From NCBI GenBank assembly GCA_014529385.2, contig CM043943.1, positions 101,907,855 to 101,971,854 on the forward strand: a stretch of DNA of 64,000 nt. The letters are read 5' to 3'. Position numbers and translations under genes: made by a program. The notes beneath the pieces are model-generated. The model made no database searches, was not told the origin of the DNA, and was given only the letters and a program-made list of their open reading frames with translations. Below are positions 47,655-59,312 of the stretch, one piece after another. Position 1 is the first letter of the stretch. Each line of letters opens with the position of its first letter. The stretch comes from Adiantum capillus-veneris. Taxonomy: Eukaryota > Streptophyta > Polypodiopsida > Polypodiales > Pteridaceae.

Positions 47655-49096
47655 ATGGTTGACAATAATCAAGAGAGTAGAACGATCATTGATAACTTTG
47701 ATTTTGCACATGAAGGTGCTAATGATGATGCTCCCATGTTTATCAAGTGTCTTGTTTTTAAGCTACAACAAGCTATGGGATACCCAGCCCTACAAGGTGA
47801 AGTTTTCCAACAACTTCATAGTTATGGGATTCTCCAAACTCCCCCAAAAGAGAGAGCACCGCAGAAGTCTCTTCAAGAGATTTCCAAGAGAGGGCTCTCT
47901 ACGGTGAGAGAAGAGGAGAACCCATATGAAGCGCTTAAACGATTACTAGTGGGCTTACCTCCATCCAAGAAGAAAGGTGAAGCCTCTACTATAGATCCTT
48001 CCCCAAGAGAAGGAGAAAGAAGTGAGTCTCCCAATACTTCTGAAGATGTGGCCCCAAGAAGACGGCAACCTCAACGATCTCCAACTACCCCCAAGAGGGA
48101 AATATTTCCGCAAAGTCCTCCTCCTCGTTATCACAAAAAGAAAGAGAAGTACCAAAAGAATGAAAAGGAGAGAAAGAGGTCACACTCTTCTCCATCTTCA
48201 TCACCTTCCTCATATTCCAATGAAGGTAGCGGCTCATCTCTCAAAGAGCCCAAAAGGAAAGGCCATCGCAAGTCGAATCCAGTATGGAGAAGGTCCAAGA
48301 AGCTGAAGAAGTTCAAGGAGGGAGGAAAGGACACACTTTTCTTATCTATGATGGCACCCTTGGTGCTACGGACAAGATCTTGGCCTTCATCCAGCAGTTT
48401 GATGTGGCCTTTGGTGATGAGGACTTTATGGAGAACTCTAAACTGCGTCAGGTATCTATGCATTTTCAGAGCTCCGCTCGTCAATGGTGGGCTAGCCTAT
48501 GAGCCCAAAGGAAAGTTCCAAGGACATGGAAGGCTTTAAGAGCCTCCATCATGAAACAATTTTGGGAAAGCAACACTAAAGACAATGTCCTCACAGAATG
48601 GAAAAGCTTGAAACTCTCTCCCTACAAGTCCATCCAGAAGTATGTAGATAAGTTTTGGGATTTACTTCTCAAGGCCAGTGTCTATAAAAAGATAGGCTTT
48701 GAGGAGCAAAAGCAACAATTTTGTGCGGGTCTTTTTGACGAGATGGCCGAGTATATTAACTCACAAAGGCCTAATGCCATATCGACAGTCATACACCATA
48801 CTGTGGTCGCCTCTCAAATTAATTTCCAACAAGGGGTTAAGAGAAACTCTAAGCCCATGGAAGTGAAGGATCAAAATGAGCCTAGAGAAAGGAATAATGC
48901 TCAAACTTCCTCCAAAGGCAACTCTAGCAACATCGATAACAATGCTAGGGAGAAAGGAGTCTACAAAGGTAAGAATAGACTCTCTCCAACAAAGCTAGAG
49001 TGTTATCGTAAGGATAACAAATGCTACAAGTGTGGACAACAAGGGCATGTCTATCGTGCTTGTCCCCAAAGAAATGCATGCAACAAGCCTCCTTGA
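47655..49096 (+). pseudogene. retrotransposon gag (broken)
   Basis: The ATG at 47655 opens an N-terminal region, then a Ser/Arg/Lys-rich stretch. A frameshift near 48,290 and a TGA at 48,500-48,502 ('ARQWWASL' then stop) separate it from the capsid-like part ('ALRASIMKQFWES', 'KYVDKFWDLLLKASVY', 'FCAGLFDEMAEYINSQRP'). The C-terminus has a CCHC zinc knuckle, CYKCGQQGHVYRAC, near 49,021-49,062, which packages RNA. The capsid part matches the plant gypsy gag layout. The element cannot make intact Gag from this copy. Confidence 0.85.
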
Positions 49097-49593
49097 GTTT
49101 CTATGTTGGAAACTCCAAAAGAGGATTCTTATAGCAAAAGGCTTTTGTTTTTCCTAAGCAAGGAGATATGTACATACATGTTTATGAGTCGGGTAGTATC
49201 CTATCCCTTGTAAATATGCATGCTTTTCACAAGTTAATTAAAATCTATATATTCATATACATGAATTTTTTTAGAAAGTCAATAAATGAATTCAATGTTT
49301 CAACCCATAACAATTAAAAAAAAGACGGGAATCAAGAGGAATTAGAACTGTCTACATTCCTAAATGGATTCCAAAATGTTTTTATTGATGATACCCCCAT
49401 GAGCTATCTCCATAATGAGGGGACAATGACCATGCAATGGAGCTTTTACCACGAAGCTCACTGCCTAATAAGCCTCCTTATTGAGCTTTATAAGCTCCAC
49501 AAGAGGGGTTCAAAAGTCAATAGCATGAACTGGTAAGTTTTGAGAGAGGTTAGGCTTTCCTCTAACCAAAAGAAAAGTGGATTTTTTAAAAAG

Positions 49594-50067
49594 AGATTCA
49601 ATAATTAGGTCACATTATCTCTAAAGGTGGTATTTGTATAGAACCACAAAAGGTAGAGGTAAAAAAAAGATGGCCTAATCCAAGGAGTCTACATGAGTTG
49701 CGAGGCTCTAAAGGTATGAGTGCATACTAGAGATGCTTTATAGGAAAAATTCATGCTTATAGCAGGTCCAATACATGACTAAACAAAAAAGAACGTTAAG
49801 TGTACATGGAGTACAAAGAGAGAGAAAAAGAGATTCAATAATTAGGTCACATTATCTCTAAAGGTGGTATTTGTATAGAACCACAAAAGGTAGAGGTAAT
49901 AAAAAGATGGCCTAATCCAAGGAGTCTACATGAGTTGCGAAGCTCTAAAGGTATGAGTGCATACTAGAGATGCTTTATAGGAAAAATTCATGCTTATAGC
50001 AGGTCCAATACATGACTAAACAAAAAAGAACGTTAAGTGTACATGGACTACAAAGAGAGAAAAAAAA
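49594..50067 (+). repeat. 237-bp tandem duplication within pol
   Basis: 'agattcaataattaggtcac' starts at 49,594 and 49,831, and the two units agree almost completely over 237 bases, so the duplication is younger than the element. The unit encodes a decayed piece of the RT C-terminus ('IEPQKVEV', 'RWPNPRSLHELRG'). Confidence 0.9.
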
Positions 50068-51470
50068 TACTTTTGAAAAGTTCAAAGATAAACTTATCTC
50101 TCAACTCATGCTTACACTACGGGATCTCTCAAAGCTATTTGAGGTCCAATGTAATGCTTGGATGCATGCCTTCAAGCAAAAATTTGCTTCAAGAAGGGAA
50201 TACCATAGAATACAAGATTCAAAGACTCAAATCCAATGAGCGAATGCTAGACATATACAAAAGGAACTACAACTGTTTTACATGCCGTTGACACATGGAA
50301 GTACTTCTTGCGGACTCCATCCATGATACAAACCAAGCTCTTCAACAATCAAATGAGGTGGGCAAATTTCTTTTTGCAATCTAAATTTTACATTGCTCAC
50401 ATTACTGGCAAGCACACACATGTAGCCGATGCACTTTCCCGATGGCCAAGGGTAGATAGGATATCAATAGCAACTTACAATGAACTATATTTTATGATAG
50501 TTAAATATGATTCTAACCTAGGCTTTAGGGATATAATAATAGCCATTACAAATGGAAGAAAAAGAACCAGTCACGTTAGAGGATCGTTATCTTCCATACC
50601 TCAATAGGCTATATCTTCCTCACTTCCCATGCTCCTCCCATATGCGGGGCAATGAGGAATTCGAATTTATTCGTTTAGGAATAAAAGCATACTTGTATTG
50701 GCTTACCAAGAAACAAGAACATACAAGAGTATGTTCCAAAATGTATGGTATACCAAAAGATGAAGTATGATAGAAGGACCATGGCATGCCAACATCTAAT
50801 TGTGTCGGATAGAAATCCTACCATTACCACTAATTTTTGATAGAGTCTCTATCAGAACTAGAGTAACCCTCTTATGTTGGCCTACTATTCCAACGGATGG
50901 CCAAAAGAAAAATTACAAAACTAATGATCCTTGATCTACTAAAAGCTTGTGATTCGAGGTAGATCAATGCTCAAAATGGGAGAAGTACTTACCCTAACAA
51001 CAGTATGTCTCTAATAACATGAACATACTTCTAAGGGGAAAGTACCTTTGGAGGCTAAAGACGGAAGATACAAACGTCCCTTGTAGCTTAAGGTACTTGG
51101 GAAGATCTTCATTGAAAAGGAGTATAGCCGAGATCAAAACGAATCTTTTTAGAAGATTAAACAGGCTATATCCATCTTTTAGCTAGGCAAAAGAGGCTCC
51201 TGCCATTAGGCATAAAAGAGCTTTATCCTTTCAAGAAAAAGAAATCTTTATTTGGGTCTTACTAAACAATTAACATTGCCCAACTATTGGCTCATATATA
51301 TCATTTTTCATGAGAGCCTATTCATGCCTTATTAAGGAGAGCCACCAATCGAGGCTATAAATGTAGACCCATTAGAGATCGAAGATGAAGAAAACGAGCT
51401 CCAACCCAAGTTCATCCTTCGACAGGAACACAAGGTATTAAGAAATGGTAAGATTACTGACAGTATCTTA
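50040..51470 (+). pseudogene. pol remnants: RT end, RNase H, integrase/chromodomain fragments
   Basis: Decayed segments in pol order: 'FEKFKDKLISQLMLTL' and 'KLFEVQCNAW' (connection/RNase H start, usual catalytic Asp replaced by Asn); 'FYIAHITGKHTHVADALSRW' (RNase H end) at 50,386-50,445; a possible zinc-finger/integrase start after 50,575; and near 51,340-51,470 'EDEENELQPKFILRQEHKV', like the linker before a gypsy chromodomain. Protease and most of RT are missing. RT-RNase H before integrase fits Ty3/gypsy. 49,100-49,590 holds no clear domain. Confidence 0.65.
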
Positions 51471-51928
51471 TTTAAGTTGAGAATCATCCTTTCAAAGATG
51501 CTAAATGCATGCAAAGAACATAGCTTAAGGATAATATGAACCTTGTTAATGATTCTTAAAATGACACAAAAGAGTAAGCAAATGTAAAAGAAATGCATTT
51601 TAAATGATCCATGTTTTTGTATTATAAGACTCTCTTTTTATGTTTCATGCACAAATTTTAAGAAGTATGCATACTGAGGATCATGTTTGTGGTGACTACG
51701 TCTCCCAAACACCAAGTAGAACTTGTCACTCTACTTTGGAAGTATGATATAGACTAAAAAGATCAAACATGCTTGCGGCAGACAATGTCTCTCAAGCACC
51801 AAGTGGATTAATCATCCACTCTGGAATGATGTCGTAGGGTAAAAATGAATCCTCTACCCGCTAAGATCAATGGACTAATGGGTGAGACTTTACCATCTCT
51901 ACCTCATAGTCGAGGATGACTATGATTT

Positions 51929-51942
51929 GAAGAGAGAGGTAA
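51929..51942 (+). other. polypurine tract
   Basis: GAAGAGAGAGGTAA immediately before the TG of the 3' LTR; the plus-strand DNA primer site. 51,480-51,928 is otherwise non-coding. Confidence 0.85.
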
Positions 51943-52420
51943 TGTCATAAAAACTAATATCTAACCAACCCAAATGATTTTCTCCTATTAATTTGATCAC
52001 TTAATGTGGGAAAATAAACGGAAACAAGGGTTAAGATATAGACATATACTTATAGATCTATCTCAACACGGGGCCAATGGTAAAGGAGCCCAAATGAGAG
52101 ATGGTCTATCAAAGAGCAAGGCTGACCAATGGAGCATAAGACCTTAGGGTTAGCTTCATTGAAGACCTCCAATAATGTGTGTAAAAGTCCTTTGACCTTA
52201 AGTAAGCTAGGGCTGAGCTTGAGGCGCGGGAACCCGACCCAGCTCGAGGTGCTTGTCCTGCTTGTCATGCTTGATGACTAAGGTGCTTGAGCTGCTTGAT
52301 GATTGAGGTTCTTGAGATTCTTGAGGTGCTTAATGATTGATGTGCTTGAGGTGCTTGACATGCTTGAGATGTTAGGGTTGCACTTGAGGTGAGAACCCAG
52401 CCTAAGCTTAAAGTGCTTAA

Positions 52421-53257
52421 CACTAGAATGGTAACCTAACAGGACATAAAAGTGTCCTTTCAAGGTTTTGAGAAAAAATTCCAAAACCATAGTAGATCCA
52501 CTCATTTTGAAAAATCCTTTCATGAGCTTATAGTTCAATAACTACTACATATGGAAAAAATGAGAAACTTGTAATTTTTCTCATCCCTTGGTCACTACAA
52601 GCCTCCAAAGTTGATGGACCAGTGCATTTTGCCCAAGCAATTTCTTACGATTGATTGCATATAAATAAGAGTGGGGATTTTTGTAGGACATGAGATAAAA
52701 TACCCCATTAACTTCAGTGGGTTGGTGATAAAAACATAGGTTGCTTTTACCTCACTAATTTTTTTTTGGGCAAAAAGAATAGGTACAAAAAAGTTGCATT
52801 TTTGTCATTCTGCGGACCTATCATCAAAGTTTTTACAGTCATGCTCAATACAAATACTATATACATGTTTTCTTAGTTCCCTTTGGGCCTTTGGATTCAA
52901 AAGGATCCATGGAGCATGTCAAAAGGATAATGGATCTCTTACAATTGGAACTTTGGGGGCAGTGATAAAGTGCCAATTACAGCAAACATGAAAAAACTGG
53001 GTTTAGCATTATGACCTCTAGAAACCCATAGAAACTACTCAATATCTAGCCAAGTTCGTAGTCTATGATTAGATATGGTTACTACTGAGGCGGTCCGGGG
53101 CGGGCAACAAGAAGAGTGGCCTCTAAGCACCCTTCTAGGCTCCCGTGCTGCTCAATTGGGTTGGGATTGGAAAAAACAACAAACACACACACACACCTGC
53201 AACCTAACCCTACACAAATTTGGGGCACCACCTAGTTTTGGATGCGAACTAGGACGC

Positions 53258-53293
<36 letters not shown>

Positions 53294-54965
53294 TGCTCGG
53301 GCTGCTTTGAAATGTATCGGCAATGATCAAAGAAACACAATTATATATGTAAGAAAGAGAGAGAAGAGGGAGGGGGTGCTTGTTGCATTAATACCTTCTT
53401 ACAAATCTGTCATGACCGATCAAAGTGAGATTAGTATTTGTTCAACATAGCTTGAGTAAATCCTTTTAGGACCGATCCTTCTAGGAAGAGATACGTGGTT
53501 GCCTTTTTCATGAGACTCCTCTTCTGAGCCTTCGTGAAGTCTTGTGGAAACTCACCCTCCAAAATGTAGCTAAAATAATGGGAGTCAATGACTCCAATCC
53601 CTGGTATCTCGGTTGCTTGACAGCTGCTGCCACCATGATGACTTGCACTTCTTTCTCAACACATGTAACTGCTTGTTGTGCAAGTAAATCGGCATCTTCA
53701 TTTTGTTTCCTAGGAATATGATATAGTTGCACTTCTTCAAACTGATTAAACATCCTACGAATGCCATGAACTTTTTTCCGTAAGCTTTCATTCTTGCATG
53801 CCCAAATACCTAAAATTTGTTTAACAATGAGAAGTGCATCTCCCTTTACCATGAGATGTTGTATCCCTTGGCCAATGCACATCTTCAAACCATGAAGTAG
53901 TGTGTTGTATTCTGCTTCATTGTTGCTAGTTGAACCTAGTAGATTGACCTTCTCTTTCATGACCACCTCCCCACTTGGGTTGAGCAACACTAGCCCTCCC
54001 CCTGCTTTTCCTGTGACTTGTCAAAAAGCTCCATCAAAGAACAAGGTAAAAGAATTAGGAATATTTTTCGGTGGTGGCAAGGTTTAGAAGAAGGTGAGTA
54101 GGGTGCAGAGAGGAGTGGTGAGAGAGATGGGGATGATGAGTGGAGAGGTGTGTGTGAAAGAGGAAAATGATAAAGTGGAAGAGGGAGTGTGGCTGCATAG
54201 CATGGGAAAACTGGGGTCCACAAATAAAATCCTAGCTCACAGCGGGTAGCTCAAAAAAATATGAAAAATTTGAGGTGAAAGTTCAGCTCACGAGCTACAA
54301 CTTTTCTTTGTATCACCTTTTCAAATTCGGGGAGCATGTGATCTTTAAAAATTTAGCAAAACCGACTATTTTTTCCACTGCACAAGGTCCTTGTGAGGTC
54401 CTTCTTTGTATGATTCTTTTGAATACCTCCAAGAGTGAGCTCCCCATGGTGCATGCATGCATTCCACATACCCTTGACCTTATTTGGTAGGTCTATAATT
54501 GAAGATATTGTTGAGATCATGATATAAGTGAATAGTACAACTAAGAAAATCAAATATTGAGGGGTCTAAAAATATATGTACATGTCAAATATAAGTAATA
54601 TAGGTGGAAAAAATATGAAGGGGTCAAAATAAATCTCTCTCATTATAAGTCTACCTCTAGCCATCTAAACCTCACAAACATGAAGTTTAGAGTGGTATAG
54701 TTGGAAAAAATTGAAAAAAAACAAAAAATAGGACCCCTTTTTTCACACAGTTTAGGTTCAAAAATGTTGTGCAAGAGTAAGGTTAATGGTGAGATTGATA
54801 CTCCAGAAAAAATGCTAAGTTTTTTTCAGCTCATAAGGCAACTTTGTGGATATATAGCACCTAGAAATTCATTTTCATACTCTTCAAATAATCCAAGCAA
54901 AATGGTCACTTAACAGGACACAAAAGTGTCTAAGGACATAAAAGTGTCATGTTACCATTCTAGTG
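52421..54965. mobile_element. 2.5-kb TTAA-flanked element B (CACTAG termini)
   Basis: A perfect 15-base terminal inverted repeat, CACTAGAATGGTAAC, is at both ends, flanked by TTAA at 52,417-52,420 and 54,966-54,969; the 5' LTR has a single TTAA at the same place (GTGCTTAAGG, about 45,850). GGACATAAAAGTGTCC is just inside the left end, and GGACACAAAAGTGTC plus GGACATAAAAGTGTC just inside the right end. A GA run is at 53,261-53,290. It carries an RNase-H-like fragment but no transposase. It shares end structure with element A and is clearly the same family. Confidence 0.9.
53508..54060 (-). pseudogene. RNase H-like (RVT_3 type) fragment inside the TTAA element
   Basis: Minus-strand frame of 160 codons: 'LLNPSGEVVMKEKVNLLG', then 'SNNEAEYNTLLHGLKMC', 'KGDALLIVKQILG' and 'HIPRKQNEDADLLAQQA'. 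These are the E (NNEAEY), D (GDAL) and D (EDAD) sites of type-I RNase H as in plant gypsy second RNase H domains. Just upstream, 'FFDGAF' (the first Asp site) is followed by a TGA, so the copy is broken. It is probably captured retroelement sequence; it may instead be an insertion inside the element. Confidence 0.75.
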
Positions 54966-55432
54966 TTAAGGGCCAAGCTTGTGGTGGGAACTAGGCCTAT
55001 GCATGAGGGGTTGAGGTGTCAAAAAGTCAAAGATTCAATCCTTACAAGGGAGGGGCAAAACCTACATGAGGGGGGATGAAAGAGAACACCCACACACTCA
55101 CACAAAACATGCATGGTACAAAAAAAACAAAAGGGACACTTGTCAAGTTCCTCCCGAGTGCTATCATTTAACGAACAATGAAAAGCGAGTGAGAGATAAA
55201 AAGCGAGCAAAGAAATACAAATAAGAAATTATATGGAGGTTTAAATGTTAATGAAGAAAGAAATGTACAATATCCTTAGATATAGTCTGCTTGCAAAAAT
55301 GTGTAGCATCCACATAATTTTCCATGAAAAGTTTTGCATACATTACATTAGGTGTTTGTCTTCACTATTTCACAATTTAAAAGTAACCTAAAGTTGCATG
55401 ATTTTTTTTTTGTTTTTTCAAAAGTAAAAAGG

Positions 55433-55471
<39 letters not shown>

Positions 55472-55939
55472 ATAATGTTCAAACGGAAAGTAAGCAAAGT
55501 GAGTCTTAAGTTGCCCTTATTGGTGGAGAGTTCAAGTTGGAACATTGAGTTGAGGGATACAATTTGGAAGGCTCCACGTATACTGAGAAAGACTTACGTC
55601 ATGTGATCTCTTGTGATCCTTCCTCTTGAAAAGGAAACTAAAAGTTTACCTCTTCTTCCTAAAGCTTTTGGATTTTTAGAAATCCATGATAACTCATCCC
55701 TCCTACTATACCATTTTCTTTGCATCTAAATACTCTTATTTGCAAAGATTTCTTTCTATCATTATCTTCAAGATTTTCACTTTCGTTAGTAAGTTTGTTC
55801 TTTCAAATCTCCATCTTGCATTGGTCCCCTTGGCTATTTAAAGCTACCGGTGTAATTTTGAACCCTTATTAGAGAGAGGTTGCAAGAAGGATGAACATAA
55901 AGGACTCCATTGCCTGACCCACTTTTGGGTTGTCACTTG

Positions 55940-57054
55940 GAGAGAGGTTGCAAGAAAGATGAACAATAAAGGACTCCAACGCTTGACCCAATTTTGGGAT
56001 GGTGACAACAAGTGCTGGAAATCCCCTGGCCAGTTGATTGCCCAATTTCAATTCAATGGCATTGAGAAGCTTCTTATCAACAGAGTTGTTGAAAGCTTGG
56101 ACAACACTCTGACACCAATTTGGGAATCCACTTTTGAGTGGAAATCTTGGAAGTGGCCTATGAGTAGCCACTTTTTGAAACCCCATACCAAGGGCATCTA
56201 CCGAGTGTTGGTGCACAGGATGGATTGGGTCACCCCTTTGAACAAACAACGAAAGAAGCAATGCTTGAAAGCTTGATGGGTGGAGGTCACGAAGAACATT
56301 TGGAATCCACAGTGGCCTCATTTTATGAATGTATTTCTATGGAAAATGTTCTTGGGGGATTTGCCGACAGGCATCAAGATTCAGGCACGTGGTATCGGGT
56401 CCGTCAAGGTGCAGATTAACTAGTAAATACCTTACCCACCTCTTCATGGAATGACTAGCTATTACAGGCTTGGCAGGGAAGGTGTGCAAATGAATACAAA
56501 GAATGTGGAAGATAGGGTTTTTCAAAGAGGATATGTGCCTTGGAAGGAAACAAGCCCTCTAGTGCTAATCTGTACTCAAATTGTCACATTTTGTTTCTTC
56601 AATAAGATCTGTAAGGCTAGGAATTGCCGGGTCTTTGATAGCGATTTATGTGTGGCTAGATTTTTAGAGATTGTTCAAGAAAGTAAAGAGTTAATATTGG
56701 TGGTAGGTAAAGGCAAAACTCAAAGGATTGAATTGGGGGGGGGGGGCTCTCATCATCCGATTGAGCCTTGCTAGGTAAAGGATCGTGTTTTTGGTTCTAG
56801 ATATTTCTAGGGTCTGATGTAACCACTTGCCTCTCAATGTTGAACATGAGCTTGAAACTATTTGTATATTTCTTGGTGTCATGTTAATACAATCACTCAC
56901 AATTGTGAGTTTTTCAAAAATAAAAAATTAGGGTCTATGTAACCACTTGCCCCTCAAGGCTCAACACGAGCTTGAGGCTATTTGTATATTTCTTGGTGTC
57001 ATGCTAATACAATCACTCACAACTGTGAGTTTTGCAAAAAAAAAAAAAAAAAAT
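55940..57054 (+). pseudogene. LINE ORF2 C-terminal remnant with poly-A tail
   Basis: Decayed frames read 'LTQFWDGDNKCWKSP' and, after frameshifts, 'WPHFMNVFLWKMFLGDLPTG', then 'GYVPWKETSPLVL'. This is the zinc-binding region that follows RT in plant L1-type LINEs (W..P...F.WK...L.TG). A 120-base duplication of the 3' UTR (from 56,820 and 56,940, 'cttggtgtcatg(t/c)taatac' in both) ends in a run of 17 A at 57,037-57,053. A 66-base duplication lies at its start (55,872/55,938). 55,560-55,870 and 56,760-56,810 hold nothing else. Confidence 0.6.
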
Positions 57055-57563
57055 GTTCTTATAGTAAAAAATACAAAGCTAGTTCTAAGTTAGTCTTGTA
57101 GCTTCTCACCACCCTCTACACACTTGCGTTTCCAAACGCAAATTGGAGATGCTTGGTGAAGGAAACCAAATGAGGTCACATATCCGGGTCTATTTTGCAA
57201 AAACTCAATTAATTAGCAATGAAGATTTTGCCTGGATTCTATAAATTTAAAAGGAAAAGGTCTTAAGGGTGGTTCACGCATATGAACCCTTCATTAACTT
57301 GTGTATCCTATCGTGCATCCAATCCTCACTATAGAGAGAGATCACCATGGTACTTCCATGAGGCTATTGACATGACAGAGCCTTGCTGTGCACCTCCCCA
57401 ACACCGCCTCCGGGAAAGAAACACCTTGCCTTGTGCAACTCAGCGGCCCTTGCTTCTGCTCGTCATCCTCAGTGAAGACGTGAACATTGTTTTGTCTGTA
57501 GCTATAAAAGCAGCAAAGAGAACGCCAGATTTCACAAAGAATTCTTAACTTTCCTCTCTTTGT

Positions 57564-57785
57564 AGCATTTTTGAGGCCGCAGGGAGTGCCGCAACTCATC
57601 AAGAAGACCTCACAGGGTTAAGTGAGCATGTGACAGGGCTGAATGACGCCACATATGCAGTCTATAAGGCGGCTGCATGGAGCCACATACACAAGCTTAC
57701 CAAGGACGAGGGAGCACTCCATCGCAAGATAGAAACATTAGCATGGCGAGTCCCCGTGGTCTGTGTGTGCAACGGTTCTATCTAG
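57564..57785 (+). pseudogene. captured host-gene exon with splice acceptor inside the MULE
   Basis: A pyrimidine-rich acceptor, CTTTCCTCTCTTTGTAG, is followed by a 73-codon frame with balanced composition ('FEAAGSAATHQEDLTGLSEH', 'WSHIHKLTKDEGALHRKIET') ending TAG. G+C is much higher than in the neighbourhood. An exon next to an intact intron end inside long terminal repeats is typical of genomic (not cDNA) gene capture by Pack-MULEs. The parental gene is unknown. The flanking 57,280-57,560 and 57,790-58,300 are also GC-richer and may belong to the same capture. Confidence 0.5.
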
Positions 57786-58076
57786 CGCAAGAAGCTCCAC
57801 ATTAAGCTCGCGAATGGCCAGTCTTTGCCTGCAGCACTTCCAGTGGCCATACCCGCTTAAGAATTATTTACTGCATGGCTGCAATTTCCCACAGGGGTAG
57901 TGAGAGTATTGCAAACATTCCATCTCTCTCTCTCTTCGCCTTCACCTGGAACACATCCTCCACCTCTATCGCACTCTTTGTCACTCTTTCCCTTGAAAGG
58001 CTGGAGCACCTCAAATTACACAGTCACCAAGCTACAACTGAGGTATGAGGAGTGTTGCCTTCCCAAGTGCTTTGCA

Positions 58077-58079
<3 letters not shown>

Positions 58080-58123
<44 letters not shown>

Positions 58124-59312
58124 CATGCCGTGTTCTTCTGCCTTCGCTCTAGATCACTCCACAACCTCTGCATAAAAATCGAAATATTTCCACGTCACAC
58201 AAACGCGAGTGTGTTTGGTTTAAACTCAATCTTTTCCTAATTAACTTTCTCAATCCACCTCAACCTCCACGTGCCCCTCTCCCCCTTTTTCCTTTTTTGA
58301 CTTCGTTTCCTTTCCCAACAACTGATTCTCACTAAACAAACAGGTTCAAAATTGAACCAGCATACACTAGCATACACTGAGGTGGTCTTAGGAATGTATA
58401 TGTGCATAGCCAATGATAATTATGTAATGCCGTTTCTTAACAGGTAATATAGGCATACAAATATAAACTAAATGTCATATTTTCTTGACTTGAAGCCTCT
58501 CACCAACCACCAAACAATTGCGTTTTCAAACCCAACCTCAAAGGGGAACTTATTCAAACATAGTAAGCATTGGTTTTTCATGAGATGAGATTACACTTCT
58601 TTTAATGAGGTATTATATACAATCCTCATAGTATTCATTATACAATGCTTCTAAGAATGCAACACATTAATAGCTTACCATGTTGTGTACATCTTACCAA
58701 AGCTTCCAAGCAAACTCGTGCACTTTAACCCAAATGCATGGATTGTCAGCCCCAAGAAGTATGATAATGATGCATGCCCGGAGGTGCATGGTAACAGAGG
58801 CACCAAAGAAACTCTATCAATTCTGGCCACTTTGATAGCTAAGAAATCTCCATTACATCTCAAGTTTGCTACGTCATTGCTTATGAACCATAGGCAACCA
58901 AGAGCTTGCTCCAACTACGTGGTCTATCATAGAGACTCATGATAAACATTGGCATATCAATATGTTCAGTGCACCCCCCCCGCCCCTTCCTTCTCTCTCT
59001 CTCTCTCTCTCTTCTTATGATCTAAGTAGGTAGTTGATAAGCATACTCTTTAGGATATCTAATGAACAAAAATTGTTACTATGATACATATGCCCCTGTG
59101 GTTTGGTATACATAGTTTTGGCTTTATTGTTCCTGCTTAATGAGCCTCAACCTAAATCATCATTAAATTTTAGAACACCTTAATGGAAATGTGCAATAAA
59201 ACTCAGGAAGAGCATGAGCAAAGATCGAGTACCAAAACTCGAGTGAGGGAAAAAATTCAAGCGAAATCACAATTTGGTTAGCCTTAACTCTCTCTCTCTC
59301 TCTCTCTCTCCC
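58080..59312. repeat. microsatellites and unassigned DNA in the MULE right half
   Basis: GA run at 58,080-58,119, C-rich run at 58,974-58,983, CT run at 58,991-59,012 and CT run at 59,287-59,311 (the last inside the terminal repeat). Frames at 58,675-58,942 are open on both strands and look like captured or random DNA; no domain is recognised. Confidence 0.6.

Noticed and set aside
53152-53340. Frames with Ser-Leu runs around the GA microsatellite of element B
   Set aside because: Dinucleotide-driven.
41680-54965. Calling the CACTAG elements standard CACTA/EnSpm
   Set aside because: Both insertions duplicate four bases (TTAA) against in-window empty sites, not three; I left the class open.
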